A program made the position numbers and the translations under genes. Below, in pieces: positions 63,609 to 64,000 of a DNA stretch of 64,000 nucleotides. The notes below the pieces were generated by a model, which was given only the letters and a program-made list of their open reading frames with translations, was not told where the DNA came from and did no database searches. Every line of letters starts with the position of its first letter. Position 1 is the first letter of the stretch. This DNA comes from JAABRU01 sp050180235 (GTDB lineage Bacteria > Desulfobacterota > Desulfobacteria > Desulfobacterales > Desulfococcaceae): assembly GCA_050180235.1 (NCBI GenBank), contig JBFXEJ010000014.1, forward strand, positions 9,984 to 73,983, given 5' to 3'.

Positions 63609-64000
63609 TGTGACATACCTCCTTTCCTAAAATAATTCTCAAGGTCTTACCTACAGGTTGCCACACAAATATGGTATTGCCTTCGGTACAAACCGGTGTG
63701 AATAATTAAGTCACGCCTTTACTGATTCCATGTAATATAAACCCTCTTTGAAGATTATGCAAGCATTATTTTTAAAAAATATAAAATATTTTCAAACCGC
63801 TTTCGCATTCATGGGGAAAAATTGCAATTTTGAAAATATATACAAACAGTTAAATCATTTTTCCGCCTAATTTTTTTGAGATTCATCTCTTAAAAAATTT
63901 CAGATGCGGAACAAAAACATAGCCTGCAATGAGAAATTTGATTATAATATTGCAGAGCAGGGCATATCTGTGCCGGAGAAATTCTGTTTATTCCTTTGCC
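63609..64000. other. AT-rich leader region and window end
   Basis: Begins with the cold-shock ribosome site (AGGAGG just upstream of the start). The rest is AT-rich without a gene and could hold a cold-shock 5' leader; no clear promoter was settled on. Confidence 0.4.

Noticed and set aside
1..64000. tRNA or rRNA genes
   Set aside because: No cloverleaf-like or rRNA-like sequence was noticed on either strand; a tRNAscan search was not possible.

Overview
The window looks like a chromosomal segment of a Gram-negative anaerobe, most likely a Desulfobacterota (Desulfobacterales, Desulfonema-like). This is inferred from three large TonB-dependent receptors, a TonB2-type energising operon, periplasmic FmdE-family and DUF4198 proteins, a Wsp-type chemosensory cluster, and intergenic DNA packed with palindromes and MITE-like repeats. 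No rRNA or tRNA gene was found. Most genes before 39 kb lie on the minus strand.

0-28 kb is a metal/tetrapyrrole acquisition region. It holds three TonB-dependent receptors (134-2173, 11253-13349, 20819-23029), a NikL/CbiL-like periplasmic protein, a DUF4198 protein, an exported tandem tetrapyrrole-methylase protein and two exported FmdE-family proteins. A six-gene operon (DUF3450, TtpC-like, exbB, exbD, tonB, TPR; 19919 down to 14161) sits behind a cobalamin riboswitch and an intrinsic terminator. An FmdE-zinc finger/DUF3842/CooT operon and a gene for a peptide that is 39% histidine close the region. The working model is B12-repressed import and periplasmic handling of a cobalt or nickel compound; the ligand is inferred, not shown.

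28-53 kb is mixed: a DMT transporter, a KamA-type aminomutase, CorA, an intact IS1-family element with target duplication, a wspBCDE-like operon, PgpA, a hybrid histidine kinase, a flavin reductase/YheU pair, a YebG pair, and an autoregulated TetR gene that appears leaderless. An AT-rich trypsin-like gene is followed at once by an attC-like site, which suggests a lone integron cassette. Then come a thioesterase, a ferredoxin/hydrolase/enoyl-CoA hydratase run, and hisI-hisG.

53-62 kb is the defence and membrane island. A 19-repeat CRISPR array lies beside a 423-residue Cas12f1, with a candidate tracrRNA between them and no adaptation genes. Next are a rhomboid protease fused to a DnaJ C-terminal domain beside a dynamin-like GTPase, and an AAA ATPase/DUF4276 pair resembling a split OLD-type defence module. 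The window ends with a secreted esterase, a small unknown protein and a cold-shock protein.

Repeats are unusually prominent. Several MITE families have recognisable ends and target duplications, one apparently derived from the resident IS1-family element. A REP-like palindrome occurs at least nine times and once lies in frame inside a coding sequence.
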